DNA of 43,782 bases from an uncultured Pelagibacteraceae bacterium (GCA_902610675.1 CACLWP010000009.1:1-43782), one strand, 5' to 3'. Numbered from the stretch's first letter, positions 26,461-34,931 are shown. Notes: generated from the letters alone by a model not told the origin. Program-made: numbers and translations.

Positions 26461-27968
26461 CAGTATCATTGGTTGAAGATCATAAATTAGAAGTATTTAG
26501 TAAATTGAAAGATTATTTGGATGCTCATAAGTCTAAATTTAAGGAGATTAAAAAAAAAAGTAATCATGGAGATTTAATTTATAAATTAATTTCTATTTTA
26601 AGCAAAAATCCATTTGCTAATTATTCCGAAATTTCTAAAAAATTAAAAATTTCTTATGATGAACTAAAAGATCTTAACTCTATAATTCGTGATGTAGATT
26701 TTTTTCAAAAATTAATAATTAATAATGGTACAGGTACTAAATATTGGAAAAATATGATAATTCCACTAATCAATTCGAGGTCAATATCAAATTTTTTGGA
26801 AAAAAAATATTCTTTCCCTTTTAGAGTCGGTTTATATCCTGGAATTTCATGTATGTATGAATGTTCATTTTGTGGAAGAAATTATAATGCCAAATACAAG
26901 AGAAATGCCCTAGATGTTGGTATCGAAACTTATAAAAAATTAATTGATGAGGCACCTAATGATGATAAAAACCGATTTTATATTAGTGGTGGTTTAGAAC
27001 CATTAACTAATCCAAAGTTAGGCGAGATTATATCTCATCTGAAAAAGAAAAATTTTAATTCTTCCATGTATACAAATGGATACATGTTAACAAAAAAATT
27101 CTTGAACAAAAATCCTGAAATATTTGATTTGGATAGTTTAAGAATCTCATTTTATGGTATCGACAGTGAACAATATTTTAAAGTTACAAAAAAAATAAAA
27201 TCTTTTGAAATAGTAACAAAAAATATCGAAGATTATTTAAATTTAAAATTTAATTATAATTCAAAAACTATGTTTGGTTTGAATTTTGTTATATTAACTG
27301 GTAGAGAAAAAGATGTAATTAAGCTTACTAAATTGATGGAAAATATTAATAAAAAACTTAACTTAAAAAAAACTAACAATTTTGATTTTTTAACCTTAAG
27401 AGAAGATTTCAGTATATTTGGAGAAAGAATGAACATAAATCAAAGGGAGACTCTATCTGAAAGTATAAAAGAAATTGAAAATTTAATTTCTACTAGCAAA
27501 TATTTAAGTAATCTTTTTGTAGATTATGGTTTTGCTTTGGAACCTTTAAAAAATGGGATTTTAAGTGAAAAATTTGAAAATATTTTTGTAAACACAAAAG
27601 ATCTTGAGGACTTTGGTGTTCCACAAGCAAGTGTGTCGGTTGATCTTTATGGAGATGTGTATCTATATAGAGAAGCTGCTTTTTTGGATAGACCTGGAGC
27701 AAAAAGATATATTCTTGGCAATCTTATCAAGGATGGGTCAATGGAAAACGTTATTAAAAATTTTATAAATAAAAAAAAAGAAATTAACGTTCTAGAAACA
27801 GATAGAGATTATTTGGATACATGGGATCACATTACTATAAAATTATCTCAACAAATAAAAAAAAATAATGAATTAGGTTTTTCAATAGCTGAAAGTGCAA
27901 TCAACATGGAAAAAATAAATAATATTCTTAACTACAAACATCAAGTTCACTTTGCAGGAAAGTCTTGA
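26457..27968 (+). CDS. DesII-like radical SAM NDP-4-amino-4,6-dideoxyhexose deaminase
   Basis: A 503-residue radical SAM protein. The iron-sulfur motif is CMYECSFC with C132, C136 and C139. As I recall the Streptomyces DesII sequence, this one follows it block by block: GTGTKYWKNMIIPL (91-104), FPFRVGLYPGISCM (120-133), SGGLEPLTNP (177-186), LREDFS (314-319), VDYGFALEPL, and VDLYGDVYLYREAAF (395-409). DesII removes the 4-amino group from dTDP-4-amino-4,6-dideoxyglucose to give the 3-keto-4,6-dideoxy sugar. Length is similar. It is the last gene of the plus-strand run before the long gap. The nucleotide and sugar specificity here are unknown; the Gmd-like and DegT genes suggest a GDP sugar is possible. 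Confidence 0.85.
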   Translation: MTVSLVEDHKLEVFSKLKDYLDAHKSKFKEIKKKSNHGDLIYKLISILSKNPFANYSEISKKLKISYDELKDLNSIIRDVDFFQKLIINNGTGTKYWKNMIIPLINSRSISNFLEKKYSFPFRVGLYPGISCMYECSFCGRNYNAKYKRNALDVGIETYKKLIDEAPNDDKNRFYISGGLEPLTNPKLGEIISHLKKKNFNSSMYTNGYMLTKKFLNKNPEIFDLDSLRISFYGIDSEQYFKVTKKIKSFEIVTKNIEDYLNLKFNYNSKTMFGLNFVILTGREKDVIKLTKLMENINKKLNLKKTNNFDFLTLREDFSIFGERMNINQRETLSESIKEIENLISTSKYLSNLFVDYGFALEPLKNGILSEKFENIFVNTKDLEDFGVPQASVSVDLYGDVYLYREAAFLDRPGAKRYILGNLIKDGSMENVIKNFINKKKEINVLETDRDYLDTWDHITIKLSQQIKKNNELGFSIAESAINMEKINNILNYKHQVHFAGKS

Positions 27969-28355
27969 AAATTTTAATTAACAAGCTAGCAATTAATTAT
28001 ATTTTCTAATTAAAAAATTTATCTATTTATTCTTTAGATTTTATATATAAATCACTTACGTTTTTTCAGCGCTTTAGGACCTACTAAATGTAGATCTTCA
28101 CGGAATTTAAATACTACATAAAGTCAAAAAGTTATGCAAATAGTAGATTTATTCTATATAAACAAAATTATTTTCAGTTACTGATATAAATAATATCTAC
28201 AAAAATCATTATAAATTATAAAGAGTCTATTAACTTTATACCCAAGGCCTCCAAATAAAATTATTGATTTCATTTTAATTAAGTAAGTATATTACTAAAA
28301 AAAACTCCAAAAGATTAATTTGAAATTAAAAATTTAGTTGTATATTTTACCTAAA
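27969..28355. other. 387-base non-coding gap, the longest in the window
   Basis: No convincing intact gene is present. Just after the radical SAM stop there is an inverted repeat, TTTTAATTA at 27972-27980 with TAATTAAAA at 28007-28015, which could form a weak hairpin but has a 26-base loop. The stretch around 28060-28105 is richer in G+C than its surroundings. On the minus strand one frame from ATG 28273 to TGA 28052 reads like a decayed short gene (separate entry). Promoters for the SDR at 28356 would have to lie in the right part; I see no convincing element. Confidence 0.5.
28052..28273 (-). pseudogene. possible relic of a minus-strand gene
   Basis: A single minus-strand frame of 74 codons starts with ATG at 28273 and reads MKSIILFGGLGYKVNRLF, then meets stops at 28178-28180 and two more places, and ends with a stretch reading VVFKFREDLHLVGPKALKK before TGA at 28052-28054. 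The opening looks like a Rossmann-type N-terminus and the end looks like a genuine protein C-terminus with unusually G+C-rich codons (GCG, CTG, CGT). All three internal stops are in the same frame. This could be a deletion relic of a once longer gene, or chance. I do not recognise the family. Confidence 0.25.
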
Positions 28356-29045
28356 ATGAAAAAAAATATTTTAATTGTTGGTGGGTCTTCAAGTATAGGA
28401 AAAAAAGTGACTAAAAATTTAAGCTTTAAAAAATTCAATATTTACACTACTTCAAATAATAACAATATTAATACTAAAAAAGTAAAAAATTTTAAGATAA
28501 ATGTAAAAAACCTAGATGAGATTAAAAAATTAATAAAATATTTTAAAAAAGAAAAAATAAAATTTGATTATGTAATTTTTTTACAGGGCATTATTTACTC
28601 GTCTGATTTAAAAGGTTATACAGAGGAAAAGATTTTAGACATTTTATCTGTAAATACTTACAGTATAATTTTTTTTTCAAAGGAGATAATAAAAATTTTA
28701 AAAAATAATTCTCTTAATGTATATATTTCATCAATTTCTGGTTTAAATGGAAGTTTTGATCCTGTTTATGCTGCCTCTAAATCAGCTTTGCATGGTTTTA
28801 CAAAATCCTTATCTAAATGGATGGCTCCAAAACATAGGTTTATTTGTTTGTGTCCTGGACCTGTTAAAGGTACAAAGATGTTTAATAATTTTTCAAAAAA
28901 AAGAAAAGTTTATCACTCAAAAAACAACCCAATGAATGAACCGATCAATAGTTCAGATTTTGCAAAAATTTTAATCAATATTCTTGAGCCACATTGGAAA
29001 CATGCCAATGGATCAATAATTAGTATTAATGGTGGTATTTACTAA
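28356..29045 (+). CDS. short-chain dehydrogenase/reductase (classical SDR)
   Basis: A 229-residue classical SDR. The cofactor loop GGSSSIG is at residues 9-15, the serine segment ISSISG precedes YAASK with the catalytic Tyr and Lys, and PGPVKGTKM follows the active site as in 3-oxoacyl-reductase-like members. The ATG at 28356 is preferred to an in-frame TTG at 28338, since the Rossmann strand begins right after it. It could reduce a keto sugar, for instance the 3-keto product expected from the radical SAM enzyme upstream, but the 387-base gap means co-transcription is uncertain. Its 3' end overlaps the convergent gene by four bases. Confidence 0.83.
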   Translation: MKKNILIVGGSSSIGKKVTKNLSFKKFNIYTTSNNNNINTKKVKNFKINVKNLDEIKKLIKYFKKEKIKFDYVIFLQGIIYSSDLKGYTEEKILDILSVNTYSIIFFSKEIIKILKNNSLNVYISSISGLNGSFDPVYAASKSALHGFTKSLSKWMAPKHRFICLCPGPVKGTKMFNNFSKKRKVYHSKNNPMNEPINSSDFAKILINILEPHWKHANGSIISINGGIY

Positions 29046-29938
29046 AAAAATTTATTTTTTATTTTGTAAAAAATATATTTCCAAAAATATAAATTTCTGG
29101 TCTGCTTAATCTCTATATCATCTAGTTTCTTATTAATTCTAAAAGTTTTAGGATGCTCTATGGGAAAATTTATATTCTTTATTACTACTTCAGGATGTTG
29201 ATCAGATCTTTTGCTGTGGGTGGCATCGTTACCCCATCCAATATGTTTGCATAAACTTTTATATGGCCTGATAATCACTCCATTTTTTTTCCAAACACTA
29301 TACAATAATTGATAATCCCAGGATTTAATTATCCCGTTGAAACTGTCGTTAAATTTTTTATAAAAATAATGAGCCTTAACTAAATCATAATTTAAATATT
29401 TAGCTAACCATAAAATTTCTAGTTTACCATTCCATGTTTTCATATTCTTATCATTTTCCTCCCATACTCTTCTCCATGTTGCCCAGCCGTGTGTTCCGGG
29501 GCATTTGCTAAAATAATAAGAGTCTTTTTCCATTATATTACCATGATAATAATTTCCAGATATAATTTTCACTTTTTTTTCGTCTTTGTATTTTGTTAAT
29601 AGCTCTTCACAAAAATAAAAAAAGCTCTCACTTGGGTCGCAGTCATCTTCAAGAATAATTCCCATCTCTTCTTCTTGAAAAAACCAATCTAGGGCAGAAT
29701 TTATATTTAATTTTAACCCGATATTTTCATTTTGAACTTTTTTATAAATTTTACATTCCCATGATGGTTTAATTTCAATAATTTCTTTTATTTTTTTGCA
29801 TTTTTCATAGTCTAATTTATTTCCAATTCTTGGTCCATCACATGCAAAATAGATTTTTTTTGGTTTAAAAGCCTTTAACGATTTTAACAAGTTTTTTAAT
29901 AATTCTGGTCTATTGAATGCTATAATTAATATTTGCAT
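29042..29938 (-). CDS. GT-A-fold glycosyltransferase, HlpA/GNT-I-like
   Basis: A 298-residue GT-A type transferase. MQILIIAFNRPELL opens the nucleotide-binding fold, ENIGL at 71-75 and LEDD at 96-99 match the metal/DxD region of GNT-I-like and hemolysin-related HlpA-type enzymes, and GTHGWATWRR at 148-157 is a distinctive block of this bacterial group. No membrane segment. It would transfer one sugar in glycan assembly. It is convergent with the SDR (4-base overlap) and divergent from the PhyH gene. Confidence 0.78.
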   Translation of the reverse strand: MQILIIAFNRPELLKNLLKSLKAFKPKKIYFACDGPRIGNKLDYEKCKKIKEIIEIKPSWECKIYKKVQNENIGLKLNINSALDWFFQEEEMGIILEDDCDPSESFFYFCEELLTKYKDEKKVKIISGNYYHGNIMEKDSYYFSKCPGTHGWATWRRVWEENDKNMKTWNGKLEILWLAKYLNYDLVKAHYFYKKFNDSFNGIIKSWDYQLLYSVWKKNGVIIRPYKSLCKHIGWGNDATHSKRSDQHPEVVIKNINFPIEHPKTFRINKKLDDIEIKQTRNLYFWKYIFYKIKNKFF

Positions 29939-29982
29939 TGTTTACTATATAAATATTTAATATTAGATATAATTTAAACATA
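29939..29982. promoter_or_regulatory. divergent intergenic region with a plus-strand -10-like box
   Basis: Forty-four bases lie between divergent starts. A perfect TATAAT is at 29968-29973 on the plus strand, ten bases before the PhyH ATG, but no -35 at a proper distance is visible. It would imply a nearly leaderless message. With this base composition the match may be chance. Confidence 0.2.
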
Positions 29983-30960
29983 ATGAATACAACAATTTTC
30001 TTTTCAAAACTTTTTCTGGATGCATGTAGAGATACTTATAAAGTTTACAATTACTTTGGCTTGAGAAAAAATAATAATTTCTTTGTTTTTATTAAAATAT
30101 TTATGATAAAATTTTTTTATGCTTTTGGAAAATTAAGAAACCTTATAAAGCCTAATTTTGATATAGTAGACAAAAATAAAGAAAATTCCAAAAGTTTAAT
30201 TTTTAATGAAGAAATAAACTTAATTAATCAAGTTAAACAACTAGATTACTATGGATATTCAAATACACATTTTCTCAAGGATGAAGTTGTAAATGATATA
30301 CTAAAAGAGTCACTTGAGTTTGACAATTTTGATGTAAAAAAATTAAAAACAGATTTAGATAAAAAAGATTTAGCGATATATGAAAATGAGAGTTTAGATG
30401 TTTATATAAAAAGATTGAACTCTCTTGGAATAAGTAGATTAACCAAAACAATTAATTTAAATAATAATAATTTAACACTAAATAGAATTATCTTTTCAGA
30501 TGAGATTATAAATATTGCTAAAAGTTATTTAAATACAAATAAAATTTCAATAAATGCAACTTTTTTCATATCTAATTCTATAGAAACTAGTGAAAAGGAA
30601 AAATATAAAAATGCTCAATACTTTCACTGGGATAATGATTTTACAAAATTTTTTAAACTTTATATATATCTTAACGATGTAGACTTAGATAATGGTCCAC
30701 ATATTTTTGTTCCAGGTACTCATAAATCAAAAAAAAAGGAAAACAGATTATGTAGACTATTTTCAGATGAAAATATAAATCAAAATTATAAAGAAACTAA
30801 AACTTTTCTAGGTAAAAAAGGAACCTTCTTTTTTGTGGATAGTTACGGAATACACAAAGGTCTAGCACCAAAAAAAAATTATAGATTAATGCTTAATATC
30901 CACTTTGGTAGAGGAAAAATTTTATATAGTAGTAACGATAGATTTGTAGAATTTAATTAA
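29983..30960 (+). CDS. phytanoyl-CoA dioxygenase (PhyH) family oxygenase
   Basis: A 325-residue Fe(II)/2-oxoglutarate oxygenase. The metal triad fits H215 and D217 in FHWDND and H291 in GIHKG, and R301 in NYRLML would hold 2-oxoglutarate. The block LNDVDLDNGPHIFVPGTHK is typical PhyH. Residues 1-about 60 form a separate basic/hydrophobic N-terminal part. This is the second PhyH gene in the locus and a clearer family member than the first at 15342. Substrate unknown; hydroxylation of a glycan substituent or lipid is plausible. Its stop overlaps the convergent fucosyltransferase-like gene by four bases. Confidence 0.83.
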   Translation: MNTTIFFSKLFLDACRDTYKVYNYFGLRKNNNFFVFIKIFMIKFFYAFGKLRNLIKPNFDIVDKNKENSKSLIFNEEINLINQVKQLDYYGYSNTHFLKDEVVNDILKESLEFDNFDVKKLKTDLDKKDLAIYENESLDVYIKRLNSLGISRLTKTINLNNNNLTLNRIIFSDEIINIAKSYLNTNKISINATFFISNSIETSEKEKYKNAQYFHWDNDFTKFFKLYIYLNDVDLDNGPHIFVPGTHKSKKKENRLCRLFSDENINQNYKETKTFLGKKGTFFFVDSYGIHKGLAPKKNYRLMLNIHFGRGKILYSSNDRFVEFN

Positions 30961-32006
30961 TATTTTAATAAAAATCCACCAAGGAATTTAGGTAAATTTT
31001 TTTTTAGATACCATAGAAATTGAGCTATTATTATATTATTTGAATTATTTCCGTTATATATTTTTGTAATTTTAATTTTAAAGTTATTTATAAAATTACT
31101 AGCATCAGGCAAGTGTGAATTTGTACAAATAATTTTTTTTGTTCTAGCTAATATTAACATGTCAATTATATTTTCACGTCCAATTAAATATCTATGATTT
31201 TTTCTACTTTTAAAGTTAAAAATATCTTTTTTATTCGATCTAAAAGAGTTATAAAAAAATAGTTTAGATCCATATTTTTTTGATAACTTTTTTACATAAT
31301 CCAACTGTTCTGTTACTAAAAATATTTTATCAAATTTGTTTTTTGATAATTCAAAGTCAATATAACTAGTAATTTGTTTATATGTTGCTGGAAATGGATG
31401 CCTTTCTTGAGTTTTCATATCAGTTCCTCTGAAATGTACTCCTAATATTTTTAAATTTTTAAAATTTTTTTTTATAAAATTATCTGCATCTTTAACAATA
31501 TCTCTTTTTATTTTAATACTTTTTTTAAATATTCTAAAATGATCTCTTGTAAGTCTTTCAAATGAGTCAAATTCTCTCAGTTTTCTTGTTTTGGCGTCAC
31601 TTATTAGGACAAATTTACTTTTGTATACATCTTTAAGTTTATAATTATTCAGTGGTTTGAAATAATATTCCCATGCATTATGCGTTTTGTTTATCCTTTT
31701 TTTTTCATTATACTTAGTGGGGAAATTTTCCATATCGACAATAGGTATACATTCTAAATCTTCAGCGATTTTAATATGATGAATTACGTAATTCAGATTA
31801 GAAAACATTCCTCCACCAATTTTCCTTTGAATAATGTAAAATTTCTTATCTTGGTTTTTGGTTCCAAATGATTTTAAATAATATTTTAATTCTCCATTTT
31901 GAGAGATTAATTTTTCTCCAATATTTTTGTCTAAATTTTTAGATATATTGGTTCTTGAATTGTAAATAAAAGCTTTAATCTTATTTTTAAAAATTTTTAA
32001 TATCAT
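30957..32006 (-). CDS. fucosyltransferase-like GT-B glycosyltransferase (GT23/NodZ-like)
   Basis: A 349-residue protein with GGGMFSN at 64-70 near the acceptor side and HFRGTDM at 191-197, the H-x-R-G-T-D motif shared by alpha-1,2/1,6-fucosyl- and protein O-fucosyltransferases, followed by an IFLVTEQLDYV strand and a TNSHLPDASNF block in the donor pocket. These enzymes use GDP-fucose or a related GDP-6-deoxy sugar, which fits the Gmd-like gene in this locus. Linkage cannot be predicted. It is divergent from the PglD-like gene across 54 bases. Confidence 0.7.
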   Translation of the reverse strand: MILKIFKNKIKAFIYNSRTNISKNLDKNIGEKLISQNGELKYYLKSFGTKNQDKKFYIIQRKIGGGMFSNLNYVIHHIKIAEDLECIPIVDMENFPTKYNEKKRINKTHNAWEYYFKPLNNYKLKDVYKSKFVLISDAKTRKLREFDSFERLTRDHFRIFKKSIKIKRDIVKDADNFIKKNFKNLKILGVHFRGTDMKTQERHPFPATYKQITSYIDFELSKNKFDKIFLVTEQLDYVKKLSKKYGSKLFFYNSFRSNKKDIFNFKSRKNHRYLIGRENIIDMLILARTKKIICTNSHLPDASNFINNFKIKITKIYNGNNSNNIIIAQFLWYLKKNLPKFLGGFLLKY

Positions 32007-32060
32007 TTATATAAATTTTGAAGTTTTTTAATATATGTTATTAGTTTAGTATTAAAAGCA
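32007..32060. promoter_or_regulatory. divergent intergenic region
   Basis: Fifty-four AT-rich bases between divergent ATG codons must hold regulation for both sides if they are separate transcripts. A TTGAAG at 32018-32023 could be a plus-strand -35, but the bases 17 further on match the -10 consensus poorly. No operator repeat is visible. Confidence 0.2.
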
Positions 32061-32729
32061 ATGAAATATAAAAAAAAAATTCTTCTATATGGTGGAAAAT
32101 CCACAGCTCTCATAGTAAGTGATATGCTTAAAGAAAATAAAGAGTATCCAAAGTATATATTTGATGAATATATAAAAAATATTGAATTTAAATCTTCAGC
32201 CAAATTTTCAAATAAAAAAACAGATTTAAAATTATTCATTAAAAATTCAACACATTTTTTTATTTGCATCGGTATGATGGACGGAAAATTAAGAAATTAT
32301 ATATCAAATTTATTTATAAAAAATAAATTGAAACAAATAAGCATTAAAAGTAAAAATGCTTTAATTGATAATACATCAAGTTATGGAGGAGGTACGTTAT
32401 TCATGCCAAATGTTGTAGTGCATAAGTATGTTAAAATAGGTAATGACTGTTATTTTAACGTTAACTCTGTAGTAGATCATGAATGCAAAATTGGAGATGG
32501 AGTTCATATAATGGGCTCAAGTTATATAGCAGGCAGAGTCCAAATTGACGATTTTGCGTCAATAGGTGCAAACGCTACAGTTTTACCAGATATAAAAATA
32601 GGTAAAAATGCAATTATAGGTGCTGGCTCTGTGGTAACAAAAAATGTTAAACCCAATGAAATTGTTCTTGGGAACCCTGCAAAATTTTATATGAAAAATA
32701 AAAAAAAATATAATTTTAATATTTTTTAA
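32061..32729 (+). CDS. PglD/NeuD-like sugar O/N-acyltransferase, left-handed beta-helix
   Basis: A 222-residue acyltransferase. Residues 1-80 are the small Rossmann-like sugar-nucleotide domain beginning KKILLYGGKSTA, and residues about 105-210 form hexapeptide repeats (IGNDCYFN, IGDGVHIMG, IDDFASIGANATVLPD, IGKNAIIGAGSVVTK). H140 in VVDHECKIG corresponds to the catalytic base of PglD, and H149 is the nearby second His. It would acetylate the 4-amino group of a UDP- or GDP-4-amino-6-deoxy sugar, or O-acetylate a nonulosonate. Four bases separate it from the next GT4. Confidence 0.85.
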   Translation: MKYKKKILLYGGKSTALIVSDMLKENKEYPKYIFDEYIKNIEFKSSAKFSNKKTDLKLFIKNSTHFFICIGMMDGKLRNYISNLFIKNKLKQISIKSKNALIDNTSSYGGGTLFMPNVVVHKYVKIGNDCYFNVNSVVDHECKIGDGVHIMGSSYIAGRVQIDDFASIGANATVLPDIKIGKNAIIGAGSVVTKNVKPNEIVLGNPAKFYMKNKKKYNFNIF

Positions 32730-32732
32730 TAA

Positions 32733-33854
32733 ATGATCAAAATTGGATTTGTTATTAATTTTTCCAATAAAACTTGGAATGGTGGATATAATTTTTTTAC
32801 AAATTTAATTTTTTTTTTAAAAAAATATGAAAAAAAAATTAGTATTGCAATCATCACAGATCAACAAAGAAATATAATCAAGAAAAATTTTAAAAATATA
32901 GAAATAATAGAAACTAGTCTTTTATCTAATAAATTTAATTTAAAAAGGTTTTTAGACAAAATTCTAATTTTATTGTTTGGAAAAAGCCTTTTTTTTGAAA
33001 ATTTTTTAGTTAAAAATAATATTGAGGTTTTGTCTCATAGTACATTTTGTGGAAAAAATAGTAAAATTAAAAGTTTTCCGTGGTTTCCAGACTTCCAGCA
33101 TTTACATTTTCCAGAAAATTTCTCTTTTAAAAACAAAATTTTAAGAAATTTAAATGTTTTATTAGCCTCGCAACATTCAAATAATATTATTTTAAGCAGT
33201 AAATCTGTTAGGAATGACATTAAGAAAATTTCTGTTAAGGCGTATAAAAAAAGTAAAGTCCTATATCATACCAATAGAATAATTGATTTTAAGAATATTA
33301 ATAATTTAAAATACCTAAAAAAAAAATTCAAAATTAAAAAAAACTTTTTTTTATTGCCCAATCATTATTGGATACACAAAAACCATCTAATTGTTTTAAA
33401 AGCATTAAGCCAAATTAAAAAACCAAATTTTGAGATTTTATCAACAGGTATGTTATTGGATCACAGGGATAGAAATCATATAAAAAAGATTCAAAAATAT
33501 ATAAAAGATAATAACCTTAAAGAATTTTATAAAATTTTAGATTTAGTAAGTTTTAGAGATTTTTGTAGTCTAATGAAACACTCAATAGGTGTCATTAATC
33601 CATCTATGAGTGAAGGTTGGGCTAACGCAGCGGATCAAGCAAAAATACTTGGAAAACCATGTATATTATCAAATATACCTGTTCATTTAGAATTTAATTA
33701 TAAATATGTAAAATATTTTAATCCAAGAGATCATAAAAAACTTGCGAAATTATTATTGAGTATGTCAAAAAAAAAATTAGCAGTAACTTCAAAAAAAAAT
33801 AATTTAAATGAAATAAAATATATAAACGATTATTTAAAAATTATTTTAAATTAA
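32733..33854 (+). CDS. glycosyltransferase family 4
   Basis: A 373-residue GT-B enzyme. The N-domain opens IKIGFVINFSNKTWNGGYNF with the acceptor-side Gly-Gly, LPNHYWIHKNH is the linker strand seen at the start of the donor domain, and MSEGWANAADQAK contains the catalytic-site Glu (E294). LSNIPVHLEF after it fits the closing helix region. It would add a sugar on the cytosolic membrane face; donor unknown. Its end overlaps the convergent GT4 by nine bases. Confidence 0.83.
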   Translation: MIKIGFVINFSNKTWNGGYNFFTNLIFFLKKYEKKISIAIITDQQRNIIKKNFKNIEIIETSLLSNKFNLKRFLDKILILLFGKSLFFENFLVKNNIEVLSHSTFCGKNSKIKSFPWFPDFQHLHFPENFSFKNKILRNLNVLLASQHSNNIILSSKSVRNDIKKISVKAYKKSKVLYHTNRIIDFKNINNLKYLKKKFKIKKNFFLLPNHYWIHKNHLIVLKALSQIKKPNFEILSTGMLLDHRDRNHIKKIQKYIKDNNLKEFYKILDLVSFRDFCSLMKHSIGVINPSMSEGWANAADQAKILGKPCILSNIPVHLEFNYKYVKYFNPRDHKKLAKLLLSMSKKKLAVTSKKNNLNEIKYINDYLKIILN

Positions 33855-34931
33855 AAATTTATTTATATAATTTTTGTATTTATTACAAATAAATTTATTA
33901 TCGTACTTTTTAAAAAAAGTTTTATTTATTTTTTTTACACTTAGATTATTTGACATAAAAATAATTTTTTTAGCTAAATCTTTATGATCACGAATTTTAA
34001 ACATAAGACTATTTTTTTCTCTCATTAAAATTTCTCTCGGACCTGTTGGACAGTTTGAAGAAATAACTTTATTTTTAAGAAATAATGCTTCAATCAAAAC
34101 ATTTGGTGAACCCTCGTACAAAGATGAAAGAATAAAAATTTGCGATTTGTTCATAAATGGATATGGATTTTTTTTATAGCCCAAAAATTTTACTTTTTTA
34201 GAAAGGTTATTATTTTTTGTATAACTTTTCAAAAAATTCTCAAAATTCCCTTTTCCAATGACTAAAAGTTGAAAATTTATCTTTGCATTATTTAAAATTT
34301 TCATCGATTTCAAAATAGTCAAATGGTCTTTTTGTTCGTTTAATCTTCCCACGGTTATTAATTTAAGAGTGTTACTATTGTAAAAATTTTTTGATCTTAA
34401 ATCTGAAAGTTTTTTTATTTTTTTAAAATCAAATGGATTATTTATAAAGATTGGTTTTACATTAAACCTTTTTTTTACTTCTTTTTGAAAGATTTTACTA
34501 TTCACAATAATCCCATCAGCCTTTTTTATAAAATACTTGTAGATTTTCTTTTTAATAAAGTTATGTTTCCAACCTTGTGGAGCAGTATTCATTCTTACAA
34601 TTATTTTAGCACCTAAAAATTTTGATAAGATTGTAGAATAAATATTTGCTTGAAATGAAAAAACTACGACGTTTCTTACTAAAAAAATTCTCTTTGCCAA
34701 AAGTAATAAACAATAAAAATATTTTTTATATCTTCCTGAATTTTGAAAATTAGTATTTTTTGGGAATATGAAATTTATTTTTCGATCAAATTCGTTTTTT
34801 TTATTTCCATCTGCAGATATTATCGAGGTTTTTATATCATGATTAACAAAATAATTTGAAATTAAAAATAGATTTTTTTCAACACCGCCGTCTTCAATTG
34901 AAGGGTTAAATATAATTAGTTCTTTCCTCAT
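33846..34931 (-). CDS. glycosyltransferase family 4
   Basis: A 361-residue GT4 enzyme. IEDGGVEKNLF is the N-terminal acceptor-loop motif, VGRLNEQKDH starts the donor domain, and YEGSPNVLIEA has the E-x7-E pair E273 and E281, followed by NCPTGPREIL. These blocks are those of the GalNAc/GlcNAc-transferring PglA/PglJ/PglH-like branch, although sequence alone does not set the donor. It faces a GTG-started GT4 across a 41-base divergent gap and overlaps the previous plus-strand GT4 at the 3' end. Confidence 0.85.
   Translation of the reverse strand: MRKELIIFNPSIEDGGVEKNLFLISNYFVNHDIKTSIISADGNKKNEFDRKINFIFPKNTNFQNSGRYKKYFYCLLLLAKRIFLVRNVVVFSFQANIYSTILSKFLGAKIIVRMNTAPQGWKHNFIKKKIYKYFIKKADGIIVNSKIFQKEVKKRFNVKPIFINNPFDFKKIKKLSDLRSKNFYNSNTLKLITVGRLNEQKDHLTILKSMKILNNAKINFQLLVIGKGNFENFLKSYTKNNNLSKKVKFLGYKKNPYPFMNKSQIFILSSLYEGSPNVLIEALFLKNKVISSNCPTGPREILMREKNSLMFKIRDHKDLAKKIIFMSNNLSVKKINKTFFKKYDNKFICNKYKNYINKFLI

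Noticed and set aside
27493-27702. 69-codon minus-strand ORF inside the radical SAM gene
   Set aside because: Shadow of a well-supported gene; His/Gln-rich product without family features.
28088-28119. ATGTAG ... CTACAT pair as a structured RNA
   Set aside because: Only six base pairs with a 20-base loop; not enough to support a riboswitch or small RNA.
32003-32269. 88-codon minus-strand ORF over the start of the PglD-like gene
   Set aside because: Mostly antisense to a gene with clear hexapeptide-repeat and Rossmann features; no support of its own.
33855-33896. Inverted repeat AAATTTATTT / AAATAAATTT
   Set aside because: Ten-base arms made only of A and T, 22-base loop, and location inside the end of a minus-strand coding sequence; chance is likely in this base composition.
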